64,000 nt of DNA from JBKQVT01 sp963727245 (GTDB lineage: Bacteria > Planctomycetota > Planctomycetia > Pirellulales > Thermoguttaceae), in the NCBI GenBank assembly GCA_963727245.1, contig CAVSFO010000005.1:248001-312000 (forward strand), in the 5' to 3' direction. Each line of letters starts with the position of its first letter. Positions within the stretch are counted from its first letter, which is position 1. Shown one piece after another: positions 10,094 through 19,855 of this stretch. The translations under genes and the position numbers were made by a program. The notes beneath the pieces are model-generated. The model worked only from the letters and a program-made list of their open reading frames with translations, was not told the DNA's origin and did not search any database.

Positions 10094-11216
10094 CTAAGCT
10101 CTAAGCCCTTCTCTCGCCAGCGTCCGCAACGCCTCGACGCCGCGGGCGATCACCGCGTCGGGAGCGGCGTAGGAAATGCGAAAATGCGTGTCGCGACGGC
10201 TGAAGACGTTGCCCGGAATCATGAGGAGCTGATATCGCTCGATCGCCCGGCCGACAAATTCCATGCCCGTGCCCCAGGGCAGGCGGGGAAAAGCATAAAA
10301 GGCCCCGCCCGGCTGCACCAACTCGTAATCGTCGCGCAGGCCGGCCAGCACGAGGTCGCGCTTGCGGCGATAGGCCGCGACCTGCGGACTCATGTCCACG
10401 TCCAACGCCGCCGCCCCCGCCCATTGGGCCGGCTGCGGGCGCAAACGAAACTGTACTGCTGCAGCTTGATCATCTCGCGGATGATCGCCGACGGGCCGTG
10501 GGCGAACCCCAGCCGCCAGCCCGGCATCCCGTAGGTCTTGCTGAAACCGTCGATCACCAACACCTGCGGGTTGAAGCGGGCCGGCGATACGAAGGGGCCA
10601 TCGTAGCAGAACTCGCGATAAATTTCGTCGCTCAAGAGCACGACGTTCCGCCGGGCGGCCAGCTCGGCCAGGCCGCGGACCTCGTCCTCGCCGGCCACCG
10701 TGCCGGTGGGATTGGCCGGACTGTTCAGCAGGATCAGCTTCGTGCGCGGCGTCAGCACGGCCGCCACGCGCTCCGGGTCGATGCGGAAATCGGGGTAGGT
10801 GTCGACGTAGACCACCCGGGCGCCGAGGACCTTGGCCAGGGCGTCGTACATGACGAAGAAGGGATCGAAGATGACGACTTCGTCGCCGGGGTTCAAGAGC
10901 ACCATCAGCGCCAGCATCAGGCCGCCGCTGGTGCCCGAGGTGACAAACAGGTCGCGGTCCGGGTGGCCGTATTCTTGTTGCACGCGGGCCAGGAGTTTTT
11001 CGCGCAGCACGGGCATGCCCTGGGAGAGGGCGTAGCCGTTTTTGCGGCTCTGGATGGCGTCGATGGCGGCCTGGCGGACGGGCTCCGGCACGTCGAAGTC
11101 GGGCTGGCCGATGGAGAAGTTGATGGGATCGGGCAGTTTCGCGCCAGGTCGAAGACCTTGCGAATTCCCGAGGCGTCGAACGAGCGCGTGCGGTCGGCGA
11201 GCCAGTGTTCGGACAT
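10094..11216 (-). CDS. class I PLP-dependent aminotransferase (two frame breaks)
   Basis: Aspartate-aminotransferase-like enzyme, about 374 residues after correction. Signature parts are NFSIGQPDFDVPEPV, SGTSGGLMLALMVLLNPGDEV, NSPANPTG, LLSDEIYREF and IDGFSKTYGMPGWRLGF, where the Lys of FSKTY would bind pyridoxal phosphate. The C-terminal small domain ends GVEALRTLAREGLRA. The start MSEHWLADRTRSFD at 11216 follows GGGGAGA. One base is missing at about 11141-11144 and another at about 10437-10442, both at GCGC. The substrate cannot be told from sequence. Confidence 0.88.
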
Positions 11217-11244
11217 GGTTTTCTCCCCGGTTGCAGAGCAAGCC

Positions 11245-11324
11245 GTAGGGTGGGTCGAGCGCAGCGAGCCCCACCAGGAATCTGCCGTAAAATGGTGGGG
11301 CTCGCGTTGCTCGACCCACCCTAC
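11245..11324. repeat. long hairpin, family A copy 1
   Basis: Arms of about 31 bases, GTAGGGTGGGTCGAGC...CCCCACCA and its complement, enclose a loop of about 17 bases. Further copies are at 23398-23481 and 33342-33425. This copy lies between the phosphomutase-like gene and the aminotransferase gene, beginning about 29 bases upstream of the aminotransferase start. Confidence 0.85.
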
Positions 11325-11332
11325 CGGTCATT

Positions 11333-12703
11333 CTAGCCGGGCGTTGTCGCAGCGTCGAGCACCTGCGACAGCGGGCGGTCATCGCGGCTGAGCAAGACCA
11401 ACAGCAGAGAGAGCGTCTTCAGTGCGTCGGGCACAGCGATGCGGCCGGCAGGATACCAATAGCGTCCGCTCGCGCCCCGCCCAGGACGGCGTCATGGTCG
11501 CACATGGCCGCCGCCATGGCGGACCGGGCGGCGGGGCTGGAGACCGGCCGCCCGCCGCAAGACTGGATCCGTTCGGCCAGCGCCGCGGTCGTTCCGTCTT
11601 CAAGGACCACGGCGCGGGCCTCAGCCGCTGACCGCTGGCCGAGCAGATGCCGGGCCAAGAGCACCAACAGCGTCTCCGGCGGCACCGCGCAGGCCTTGCT
11701 CATCCCAGAGGCGGCAGGTTTCGCCGTCGTCGGCAATGCTGAAGCCGAAATGGGCCTGCTCCGCTCGAACTTGCCGGCCTATGCGATCCTGGCCGGGGGC
11801 GGCCGATGGCACCCAGGGGGCACCCGGTCCCATTTTCGCTGCGCGAAAATCGGGACAGCCCCCTGCGAACTGCGCCGGTTGGCCGAAAAATGGACCAGTC
11901 CCCAGCGTGTGAATGGCGACCGCGACTTGGGCGGTGAGTTTGCCGAGGTACTGGACGACCGGCGGGCAACGGGCGTCGAGCACCATCCGCAGCGGCCGCA
12001 GGGCATGATAATAGGGCGATAGACTCGCCAAGTAATCGGCCTCGGCCTGCACCCGCCGCAAAGAGCCGTAGCGCCGCGCGGGCCGATCAACGCCCGAGCC
12101 AGTGAGCTGCTCGATGGCGTCGAGCCAGGGGCCGCGCGAAATGGGCGACGGCCCGGGGGCGAAGAATTTCAGCCCGGCCTGCTGGGGCAGGCCGCCGGGA
12201 TTGCCCACCAGGATTCCGCCGGCGGCGTCGAGCCGGGCGATCGCCAGCAGCAGGCAGGCGGTGGTGGCGGGACCGATGTCGATCAGGTCGCAGGCGGCCC
12301 AACGGAGCCCTTCGCTGACGGCCGCGACCAACTCGGCGCCCAAGGGGCGGCCGTCGCCGGCCAGCACGACCGCCGGCCGGACCGCAGCCAGCGGCGCTCG
12401 CCGCAGCGCGGGGTCGAAGGGGACAGTCCCCCGCAGGCAGAGGCCGAAGGCGGCGGCCATGCGGCGGGCGTCGGCGGGGGCCAATTCGTTGCCGTAGACG
12501 CCGCCGGCGCCCTCGTCATGGAACCGCGGCAGCAGCGGGGCCCGCTGGCCGACTTCGCCGAGCCGCTTGACTTGCCGCGCCGGAAGCGTGCCCGTGTCGG
12601 CGGCGTGTGGGCAGCGTCGGCAGCCGGGATAGAAGCGGGCCAGCCGCCCCAGGTGCACGGCGGGGCTGATGGGGTATTCGGCGTCCGGGCAGCGAAAGTC
12701 CAT
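11333..12703 (-). CDS. phosphohexomutase-like protein without the catalytic serine loop (two frame breaks)
   Basis: About 456 residues. It follows the phosphomannomutase/phosphoglucomutase fold: GAGGVYGNELAPADARRMAA, VVLAGDGRPLGAELV, LIDIGPATTACLLLAI, a central domain, GETCRLWDEQG where the metal loop should be, and the C-terminal GRYWYPAGRIAVPDALKTL. The position of the phosphoserine loop (TASHNP in active enzymes) reads LVGNPGGLPQ, so the Ser is absent and the DGDxDR motif is altered. The N-terminus is Cys-rich (CPDAEYP, then YPGCRRCPHAA), like a small zinc site. Frame breaks lie at about 11687-11700 and 11472-11480, both at GCGC. A repeat unit lies inside the coding region at 11827-11903. 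It is probably a pseudoenzyme. Confidence 0.7.
11827..11903. repeat. GTCCC-type hairpin inside the phosphomutase-like gene
   Basis: GTCCCATTTTCG and CGAAAATCGGGAC form a hairpin (11827-11853), followed by a second fragment ending in GGACCAGTCCCC. It is related to the elements at 17318-17361 and 24410-24436. It is read through in frame in the reconstructed phosphomutase-like protein, giving the stretch GTGPFFGQPAQFAGGCPDF. Confidence 0.6.
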
Positions 12704-12798
12704 AGAAACAGGGACCAGGGGCCAGGGACCGGGGAGCAGGGGCCGAAGGACACCATAGGCCAAAGGGCCGGGCGCGGTCAAGAGCAGGTGCGGGGCCG

Positions 12799-14924
12799 CT
12801 AGCGGGCGGGTGGCTTCAATTGAAACAACGCCGCGAACTCGTTTTCCGCAACCAGTTTCGCGTGGGGAGACTCTCGCAGCAGCTTGTACTGGGGCGGCCA
12901 CGCCTCCAGCGGATATCGTATCACCTCTTGTCGGGCCACGACGACGTACTGGGCGTCCGTCTTGAGCAGATTGGCGACGAAAGGGGCGGGCTCGAGCGGA
13001 TCGCCGAACCCCACCAACGGCCACCAACCGAGCCCCGTTTTCCAGCGCTGGTGGATAGGCTGGAAAGGTGAGCCGTCCGCCAGCACGGGCTGCACCTGAA
13101 ACTGAAAATGCCGCCCGTAAAGCAGATAGGAGCGGTGCAGCATGGGAACGATATGTGAGCCGGGCGGCAATTTCTCCAAGGCCGTCCAGGTCGGATTGGC
13201 CCCGTCGCTGGAAAGGTAGCCGAGGATCCGCGCGTCGGTCAACTTCTGATGGTAAGGCAGCATCAGGACCTCGGCAACCAACAGCACGGCGACGGCGATG
13301 AAGGCCGCCGTCTGGCGGCGGCGGATCCGGCTCCAGATTCGTGCGACGGGGTTCAGACTGACCAGGGCTGCGGCTGCCAAGGCAAACGAGACCGCCCCGT
13401 AATGGCGGATCAAACTGGGGCGAAGCGAATCTGAATAGCCGAACGCGGTGACGATGGCCAGCGTGCCCAACGCCCAACACAAGGGACGGCGCTTGTTCTT
13501 TGCGTCCAGCAGCGGTCCCGCGAGTATGATGCCGATGGCGAAAGGAACGAGGAGATACCGCAGCTCGATTCTTGGGGACTCGGCGCCCACGGGCGCGTTG
13601 GTCATGCCCGAGTAGGGTATCAGCGGGTGCAATGCCAGGACGATCACGGCGATCAAGCAGAGCACGGCGACGTGCTGCCGCTGCTGGGCGTCGGGCGTCT
13701 TCCGCCGCAGCAGGCGCAGCAGGGCAAGCAGCCCGCCGCCTGCCGAGACCAGGAATAATCCCGGCGGCCAGCCCGCCAGTTGCACGGCCAGACTCAGCCT
13801 CTGTTCCAGGCTGCTTCCCTCACCGAGCAGCCAATAGATCAATTTTGTGGGGTGTTGTGTGGCCGCGTCGAAGGGGCCGGAGAACCCGGCCACGGTGGCC
13901 GGAAAGAGCGGATTGCCCGACAGTTCCAAGTTGCGCAGATACCAGTAGCCGCCGGTGAAAGCCAGCGCGCGGCGGCGAAGATGGCCACGGCAACGATTCG
14001 CCGTCGGACCGGGATCGCGCGGGGCGGCAGGACCGCGACGACGGCCAACAGGATCAGCGCGGGCGGGGCCATGGTGATCTTAATGCCGAGGGCAAGTCCG
14101 CTCAGCAGTCCCGCATAGGCGGCGTCCACCAAGCGGTCGCCGCCCAAGGCGGGGTCCCTGGACGGCATCGCCATCGCCGTTGCCGCCAGGACCAAGGCTG
14201 CGGCCGCCAGGTCGCAGGCCGTGAACGTGCAGGCCATACCCATCACCGTGGGGCACGCCAGGACCAAAGCGGTGCACATCGCCGCCACGTGGGGCCGTTG
14301 TCCTTGCGCCCGTACCAGCAGGAACGTCGCCGCGGCAAACAGGAACGTCCAGTAGGCCCCGGCCATCCACACCATTCCATCCCGGCCGAGCGGCAAGATG
14401 AACCACAGGGAGAACAACTCGGCGTTCATCGCATAATAAGCGTTGAAGAAATGGGGGGCCAGGGACAGCTTCTGCTCCTGATACCATTTGGCGGGGGCCG
14501 TGGCGTGGTACACCAGGTCGTCGCCGCAGAAGCTCGTTCCCTGCAAGCAGGTCGATGCGAAGGCCAGGGCGCCCAGGCCGCAAAGCAGCCCGGCCGCCAG
14601 CCACCAATAGGCGGCGTCCGCTTCCGATGGCTCCGCGGGCGAGTCCGCTCCGCCGGCCTGGTCCTTGGCCGACCTGCGCCAGCGTGCCAGGCAGAGCAGC
14701 CAGAGCGTTCCGGCAAGGGGCAGGAGCACGAGGATCGCCGGCCCGATTCTCAAGAGGCCCAAGTTCCCCAGCACGATTTGCACGGCGTAGACGACGATGG
14801 GGAATCCGACCACCGCGGCCAGGAAGCGGCGCTGCGGTTCCCGTTTTGGAAAGAGCAGCTCGGCGGCACCAAGGCTGGCGCCGACCGCCAGCAGATTGGC
14901 CAGCAGGAAGAGCAGGGAGGGCAT
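12799..14924 (-). CDS. polytopic membrane protein resembling ArnT/PMT-type glycosyltransferases (frame-broken)
   Basis: About 708 residues with ten or more hydrophobic segments and a C-terminal soluble region. The first lumenal loop carries CGDDLVYHATAPAKWYQEQ, resembling the acidic loop of GT-C enzymes that use lipid-linked sugars. A substrate cannot be named. The start MPSLLFLLANLL at 14924 is favoured by the signal-like helix. One base is missing at 13965-13975 within GCGCGC; joined, the sequence reads through TGGYWYLRN to ELSGNPLFPA. Its start lies some 265 bases downstream of the DUF11 gene end, and it ends about 95 bases upstream of the phosphomutase-like gene on the same strand. Confidence 0.75.
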
Positions 14925-15053
14925 GGTTTCTCCAGTCCAGATCGGCCTGACTACTTGTTTATACCAAGGCGCCGCCGCCGCTGTCCAGGATCGGGGCGGG
15001 GACTGGCTCCGTCGCCTCGTTAACGCGCTGCGTGATAAAACGGTCTCCGGCGA

Positions 15054-15106
15054 CGGTGCCTGTCCCCTTTTTCGACCACCACTGCGGAAAAAGGGGACAG
15101 GCACCG
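15054..15106. repeat. GGTGCCTGTCCCC hairpin, family B variant
   Basis: CGGTGCCTGTCCCCTTTTT and its complement flank a loop of about 15 bases. This is the GGGGACAGGCACC variant of the GGTGACAGGCACC element at 24439, 47830 and 58886. A second small inverted repeat (GGCGCG...CGCGCC) follows at about 15127-15148. Confidence 0.7.
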
Positions 15107-15188
15107 TGGCGGCATCGTTTCTCCTGGCGCGGCATCAGTTCGCGCCACGGAGCCAGTCCCCATTTTCCGCGAACCTTGCGCAGTAGAA

Positions 15189-16372
15189 TTAGCGGACGCG
15201 GCAATGGAAGCGAATTACGCCGCCGTCGCCGGCCTTCAACGGAGCGCTCAACTGGCAGCGGACCACCAACGACTCGCCTTCGTTGGGCTGGGTGGAAAAT
15301 TGGGCCTTGAGGCTGCACTGGGCACTGTTGGGAATGTATTCCAGCCGCGTGCTCAGGCTGTCGAGGATGGCGACGTTGTGGATCGTCTGGTTGCCGAGGT
15401 TGTCGAAGCGGATGGTGAAGTCGACCTCGTCGCCCGGTTCGGCAAAGGAGGTGGAAGCGACCTTGACGACGCGGAGCCGCGGGCAGTCCGGCGGCGTGCC
15501 GGTCACATAGACGGCGAATGCCTTTTCGGCGGCGTTTTCCACCATGGCCCCCCGGCGCTCCAGAACGACCTGGATGGATTGCTTGTGCGACCAGGCCAGG
15601 GCGGCGTCGCTGCCGCGCATCAGCCAGGCGGTCTCCGACTCCTTCAGCACGCCCTGGCGGATGACGGCGAGATTCTCGAACGGCTTGAAGGCGTCTTGGA
15701 AGCCGCGGGGAACCAGCGCGGTCGAGACCGCGCCGAAGCCCAGCTTGGTGCGGAAACTGCCGGCCGGCTGCGCCGAGGTCGTCGCCCACCTGGAGATCCG
15801 CCTGGCGCAGGCCGACCATGTCCTTGGCGGCCGGCATGGCCAATTTGACCGGCTCGTTGACGCCGGCGGCCTGCTGGATCTGGACTTCGTTCTTGCAGGT
15901 TGACGACTTGCCGGACGGCGCCGAATCGCGGGCTGTAAAGGTAAACGGGATTGCTGGGCTGGAGGCGGGACTGGCCGTCGCTGGTCTGGAACTGGGCGAC
16001 GGTGTTTTCCATTTGCAGGCCGCGGATTTCGCCGCGGTTGCCGGGGGTGACGGGCGGGCCGAGGTGGCCGCCGTCGCGGAGGTATTCTTCGCTCGGCCAA
16101 GGCGTGCTGATGCCCGGCGGCGACCAGGGACCGGTGGGCGTGTACGGCATGGGGACGCCTTTTTCCATGCCCGGCGGGCCGATGGCCGCGCCCGCCGCTT
16201 CCGGTGCGCCGGTAAACGCCTCTTCGGGCAGCGTGGCATAACCGCCGGAGTGGACGCCGGTCAGATCCACCGGCGGCGGCGCGGCGGCGCGGCAGGAGCA
16301 GAGGATCAGCACCCCGACGGCAATGACGGCCAGTCGCCAGCAACGGGACCAGGAAGGGGAAGTGTCGTTCAT
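15189..16372 (-). CDS. outer-envelope lipoprotein with a DUF11-type repeat domain (two frame breaks)
   Basis: About 393 residues. The N-terminus is a lipoprotein signal (LAVIAVGVLILCSCRAAA). A Pro/Gly-rich linker follows, then a C-terminal DUF11-like beta domain (FAEPGDEVDFTIRFDNLGNQ, TIHNVAILDSLSTRLEYIPN), the kind found in large cysteine-rich surface proteins. The frame changes near 15900-15920 and 15770-15790; each can be placed at GCGC (15918-15921, 15770-15773). The start overlaps the stop of the upstream gene by four bases, so it is the second gene of an operon with 16369-17262. Function is inferred to be structural or surface-related. Confidence 0.7.
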
Positions 16373-17262
16373 GGCTGCGCTTTCCCCGGCGGAGCGGCAG
16401 GTGGCGGCGGGGGCGCCGTCGCGGCCTTTTCATCGGCTGCCGCGGCCTTCGCCTTGGGCTGGACGGCCTTGTCCGCCGCGGCGTGCTTGTCCGCCGCCGC
16501 GGCCTTCGCCTTGATGGGGACCGCCATCGGCACCGGGCAGGGCGCGTAGGGCGGCGAACCGAAGAAGAAGCCGCTCTGGGCACTCGCATCGGGGAGCCGG
16601 CCGCCCAGACGAAGGATGGCCACCGGACGCCCCAGGGCATCGGCGGCCGCCAAGGGGTCCTGGCCCGGCGACACCTCAAACCAGTTCTGCGACTTGTTGA
16701 CTTCCCGCGTGGGCAAGGTGTTGCGCGGGTCTTCCAGGTAGATGACGCGGGTGACGAACTTGCCGCCCAGGGCCAGCTTGAGGTCTTCCTGGGTCAACTC
16801 GATGGGAATCGCAAAGCGGCATTCCTGCCCCAGCGGGGCGTACAGCCGATCGATGACCTCGATGGTGGGAAAGACTTCCAGACCTTCGCCGCCCGCTTCC
16901 AAGGGAATGTTGGTGACGCGGAGGCGATAGACGGATCCGATAAGAAAGCCGACGCGGTAGGGGGTCGCGTGACCCGACCCGAACTGGTCGGCGCTGGCCA
17001 GCGAGATCAAGGCCCCCGAGGGGGCCTTGATCTCAACCGGCTGGAAAAACCCCGGCAATGGTCCGCCCCGCTGAAGTTGCCGGCTGCCAATCGCTCCCGG
17101 CGGCATGACGCCTTGATGCCAATAGTGGACGCCCGGCTGCTGGGCCCAGAGCGTGCCTGGGGCCAGCCAGCCGAGGAGCACGACGATCATCGTGCCGGCC
17201 AGTCGCTTGCGAAAAAGCGACCGCATCGTTGCCGGCCAGCGGATCATGCGGACCATTGTCAC
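16369..17262 (-). CDS. secreted protein, paralogue of the neighbouring lipoprotein
   Basis: 297 residues. The N-terminal hydrophobic segment (GTMIVVLLGWLAPGTLWAQQ) looks like a cleavable signal. A middle domain has IGSVYRLRVTNIPLEAGGEG, EVFPTIEVIDRLYAP and GGKFVTRVIYLEDP, which matches the pattern of the protein at 17383-18465. The C-terminus is an Ala/Lys/Pro-rich low-complexity tail. The paralogy points to a shared planctomycete-specific envelope domain; no catalytic motif is seen. The start at 17262 lacks a clear ribosome site, and in-frame ATGs slightly downstream are possible. Confidence 0.7.
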   Translation of the reverse strand: MTMVRMIRWPATMRSLFRKRLAGTMIVVLLGWLAPGTLWAQQPGVHYWHQGVMPPGAIGSRQLQRGGPLPGFFQPVEIKAPSGALISLASADQFGSGHATPYRVGFLIGSVYRLRVTNIPLEAGGEGLEVFPTIEVIDRLYAPLGQECRFAIPIELTQEDLKLALGGKFVTRVIYLEDPRNTLPTREVNKSQNWFEVSPGQDPLAAADALGRPVAILRLGGRLPDASAQSGFFFGSPPYAPCPVPMAVPIKAKAAAADKHAAADKAVQPKAKAAAADEKAATAPPPPPAAPPGKAQP

Positions 17263-17317
17263 GGGTTGTCGGGGTTGGAGAACCGCGATCGTTCTTGTGG
17301 TGGCTGTCTCAAAAAAA

Positions 17318-17361
17318 GGGACCGTCCCATTTTCGTCGCACGAAAATCGGGACAGTCCCCC
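17318..17361. repeat. GTCCC-type hairpin
   Basis: GGGACCGTCCCATTTTCG and CGAAAATCGGGACAGTCCCC face each other around a short loop, preceded by a run of seven A. It lies in the gap between two paralogous envelope genes and could also end transcripts from 17383-18465. Related sequence is at 11827-11903 and 24410-24436. Confidence 0.65.
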
Positions 17362-17382
17362 TGTCTATCCTTTTGCGAAGTT

Positions 17383-18465
17383 CTATCTGTTCGGGCACGT
17401 CGGCTCGGCACAACTGGGCGCCTGCTCCGTGCAAGGCGCGGCCTCTTGGGGGCACGGGGCCTGACGTACGCAGGGGGGCCGACCCACGCGAGTATCCTCC
17501 TCGATCCTGACGTGATTGGGCGGCGTCGGATAGGAGTATCCGGGCTTCTGCTTCACGTCGATCCGCATTTCGTGGACCGGCTCAGGCATCTGCACCCTGG
17601 TATGGTTGACGATCGAATGCTTCTGCAATGCGGCCGGGACTCCCAACGGTATGTGGGGCGGACCAGCCAGGCCGATGGGCGTGCCGCACATCGTCATCCC
17701 ATACGGGGGCGCCGTCACGCCGGCGATGTAACCGGAAGCGCCATAGGCGAAGGGCCCGCCGCCCAGCGGGGCCTGGTAGCCGGCCGGCGCCACGCCCTCG
17801 CCAGCGCCTTCGGCGGGCGCAGAGGGAAGCTGCAAGTCTTTGTTGCCCATGCGAATGACGGCCAGGATCGAGCCGCGACGGGTGGCCTCGATGATCGGAT
17901 CCACACCCGGCTCCAGCCGCGTGCTGACCAGGGTCTCGACGCCGGCCAGGGCCAATTCCTGGAATTCGGGATTGGGCAAGTACAGCACCTTGGTGACGAA
18001 ATTGCCGCTGAGGACTTGATCGAAATCCTCTTCGGTGAACGGCACCGGAATGGCGCTGTGGGCCAGGAAGGCCTCGGTTCGCGGCCGGGCTGCCGCGACC
18101 TCCACCGTGGGATACAATTCAATCCCCGGACGCCCGGCGATATTGGAGAGCTTCAGGCGGTAGATGGCGCCCTGCGGGAAGCTGTAGCGGGCGGGCACCA
18201 CCAGCGGCTCGGAATCGAACCGGCCCGGCGCCGTCACGTCCCAGCGGACTTCCATGCCTTCCGGGCTTTGGAAGGCCAGTTGCGACGCCTCCGCCGGCAT
18301 CTGCATGGCGGGCGGATAGTTGAGCACGCCGGGGCCGGGGCCATCGACGCCCGGTCCGGGGTGCATCATCATTTGCGACGGCGGCAGCGTGCTCTTCATG
18401 GGCCCGCTGCAACCCGCGATTGTTATGGCCACAACGCACAACCAAGACACGCCGATAGTCCTCAT
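17383..18465 (-). CDS. lipoprotein of a planctomycete envelope family
   Basis: 360 residues with a lipobox (VVAITIAGCSGP). After a Met/Pro-rich spacer comes the domain shared with the downstream protein: SFPQGAIYRLKLSNIAGRPG, ELYPTVEVAAARP, SGNFVTKVLYLPNPEFQEL and GSILAVIRMGNKDL. The last 60 residues are Cys/Pro-rich (PPCVRQAPCPQE). The ATG follows AGGGGGG with good spacing. It heads a leftward cluster of three envelope proteins. I do not know the biochemical role. Confidence 0.75.
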   Translation of the reverse strand: MRTIGVSWLCVVAITIAGCSGPMKSTLPPSQMMMHPGPGVDGPGPGVLNYPPAMQMPAEASQLAFQSPEGMEVRWDVTAPGRFDSEPLVVPARYSFPQGAIYRLKLSNIAGRPGIELYPTVEVAAARPRTEAFLAHSAIPVPFTEEDFDQVLSGNFVTKVLYLPNPEFQELALAGVETLVSTRLEPGVDPIIEATRRGSILAVIRMGNKDLQLPSAPAEGAGEGVAPAGYQAPLGGGPFAYGASGYIAGVTAPPYGMTMCGTPIGLAGPPHIPLGVPAALQKHSIVNHTRVQMPEPVHEMRIDVKQKPGYSYPTPPNHVRIEEDTRVGRPPCVRQAPCPQEAAPCTEQAPSCAEPTCPNR

Positions 18466-18697
18466 TGGTTTCCCCCCTTAACTGACATGGACGCTCTTGC
18501 AGAGCTGTCCTACAATGCCGCTGCCGCATCTTGCCCGGATCCCCCCGGCGTCGAATTCGACGCCCCGACAAGCACCTGAGGCGGCCGGCGCAAGCTGCGA
18601 GTGAACTGCGTAGTCTTCTGAGGTGTATTGGTCGGCCTGTTACAACACGAATCTTTGGCAAATCCGCTACAACCTGCAAAAAGATACCAACGCCGAT

Positions 18698-19708
18698 ATG
18701 CTTCCCAGTTTGCCGATTCTCTGTCTTTTTGCTGCGGTTCCTTTCTTCCAAAGTCGCGATGACCGCCCCGCCTGGGCCCCTGGCCCCCCAGTTTACCAGC
18801 AGGGTGGGCAGCCGGCCGTCCGGCCCGCCGCCGACCCGGTGCCGGCCGATCCCGCCCCAGGCCCTCGGCTTGCGGCCAGGACCGCCGAGATGGCCACGCG
18901 GACGCTTCAGCCCCAAGAGGTCCTGGAGGCCGCCGTGCGGGCCCTGGAGAGCCGGGGCTCGATTTCGGCCCGACTCCGGCAGAAAGTCGATCTGTTCGAC
19001 AAGCAGTTGGTCGGATCGGGCAGCTATTGGGAACTCCGCCAGGGCGGCATCCCGCGGATGCGCCTGGAGTTGCAGATCCAGTTGGACGACCAGGTCTCCA
19101 GCCTCTTGCAGGTCTGCGACGGCAAGACCTTCTGGAACTATTGCAAGCTGCGGGACCAAGGGACGCTCACCCGGCTCGACGCGGTTCGCGCCACCCGGGC
19201 GCTGGCGCAGGCTGCCGCCGGGCCCAATCGCAACTTCACGTCGCTGCTCCCCGGCCTGGGGGGGATGTCAAAACTGCTTCGCGGCCTGGACGCCAATTTC
19301 CGCTTCGTCACGGTGCAGGAGGATGGGCTGGGGGCCCTGCGGGTCTGGAAACTCAAGGGGGGCTGGCAGACCGCTCAACTCATCAACTTGTTGCCCAAGC
19401 AGAAAGATGCCATCCAGCACGGCAAGCCTGCCGATTTGAGCCGGCTTCCTCCGTATCTCCCCGATCGCGTCGTTCTGTGGCTGGGAACGGCCGACCTCTT
19501 CCCCCGCCGCATCGAGTATCGCCGCGGCACGGCAAAGCCGGGCGATCCCTCCGACGCTGGGGAGGATCGGGCCCTGGTGACGATGGACCTGGACGGGCTG
19601 ACGTTCAACGCCCCTATCGACCCCGCGCGGTTCTACTATAATCCGGGCAACGTGGAAGCGGTCGATCAGACGAAGCGCTTCCTGCTATCGCTGGGCGTGA
19701 AGGAGTGA
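18698..19708 (+). CDS. secreted LolA-like protein
   Basis: 336 residues. The start at 18698 gives MLPSLPILCLFAAVPFF, a plausible signal peptide; an in-frame ATG 75 bases upstream would put 25 polar residues before it. After a Pro-rich linker the body resembles LolA/LolB-type lipid-binding folds in planctomycetes (YWELRQGGIPRMRLELQIQ, VCDGKTFWNYCKL, PPYLPDRVVLWLG, FPRRIEYRRG, NAPIDPARFYYNPG). Such proteins carry lipids or lipoproteins across the periplasm; the assignment is by fold-level pattern and is tentative. It is transcribed away from the envelope cluster. Confidence 0.65.
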   Translation: MLPSLPILCLFAAVPFFQSRDDRPAWAPGPPVYQQGGQPAVRPAADPVPADPAPGPRLAARTAEMATRTLQPQEVLEAAVRALESRGSISARLRQKVDLFDKQLVGSGSYWELRQGGIPRMRLELQIQLDDQVSSLLQVCDGKTFWNYCKLRDQGTLTRLDAVRATRALAQAAAGPNRNFTSLLPGLGGMSKLLRGLDANFRFVTVQEDGLGALRVWKLKGGWQTAQLINLLPKQKDAIQHGKPADLSRLPPYLPDRVVLWLGTADLFPRRIEYRRGTAKPGDPSDAGEDRALVTMDLDGLTFNAPIDPARFYYNPGNVEAVDQTKRFLLSLGVKE

Positions 19709-19715
19709 ACTCGCC

Positions 19716-19809
19716 GGGTGCCACTGGCTTTGCAAGTGCGTTGGGCCGGAAGATCTCGCGCAGGGTGCCACTGGCTTTGCCAGTGTGTTGGACCGGAAGA
19801 TCTGGCGCA
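19716..19809. repeat. tandem 47-base repeat, family C
   Basis: Two head-to-tail copies (19716-19762 and 19763-19809) of a unit starting GGGTGCCACTGGCTTTG and ending CGGAAGATCTNGCGCA, with a few differences. Each holds the GTGCCACTGGC...GCCAGTG palindrome also found at 31233, 52601 and 55085. Confidence 0.8.
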
Positions 19810-19855
19810 GAGACGCTACGTCGCAGAGGACGGAAGAACGAAGTCGAGGTGAGTT

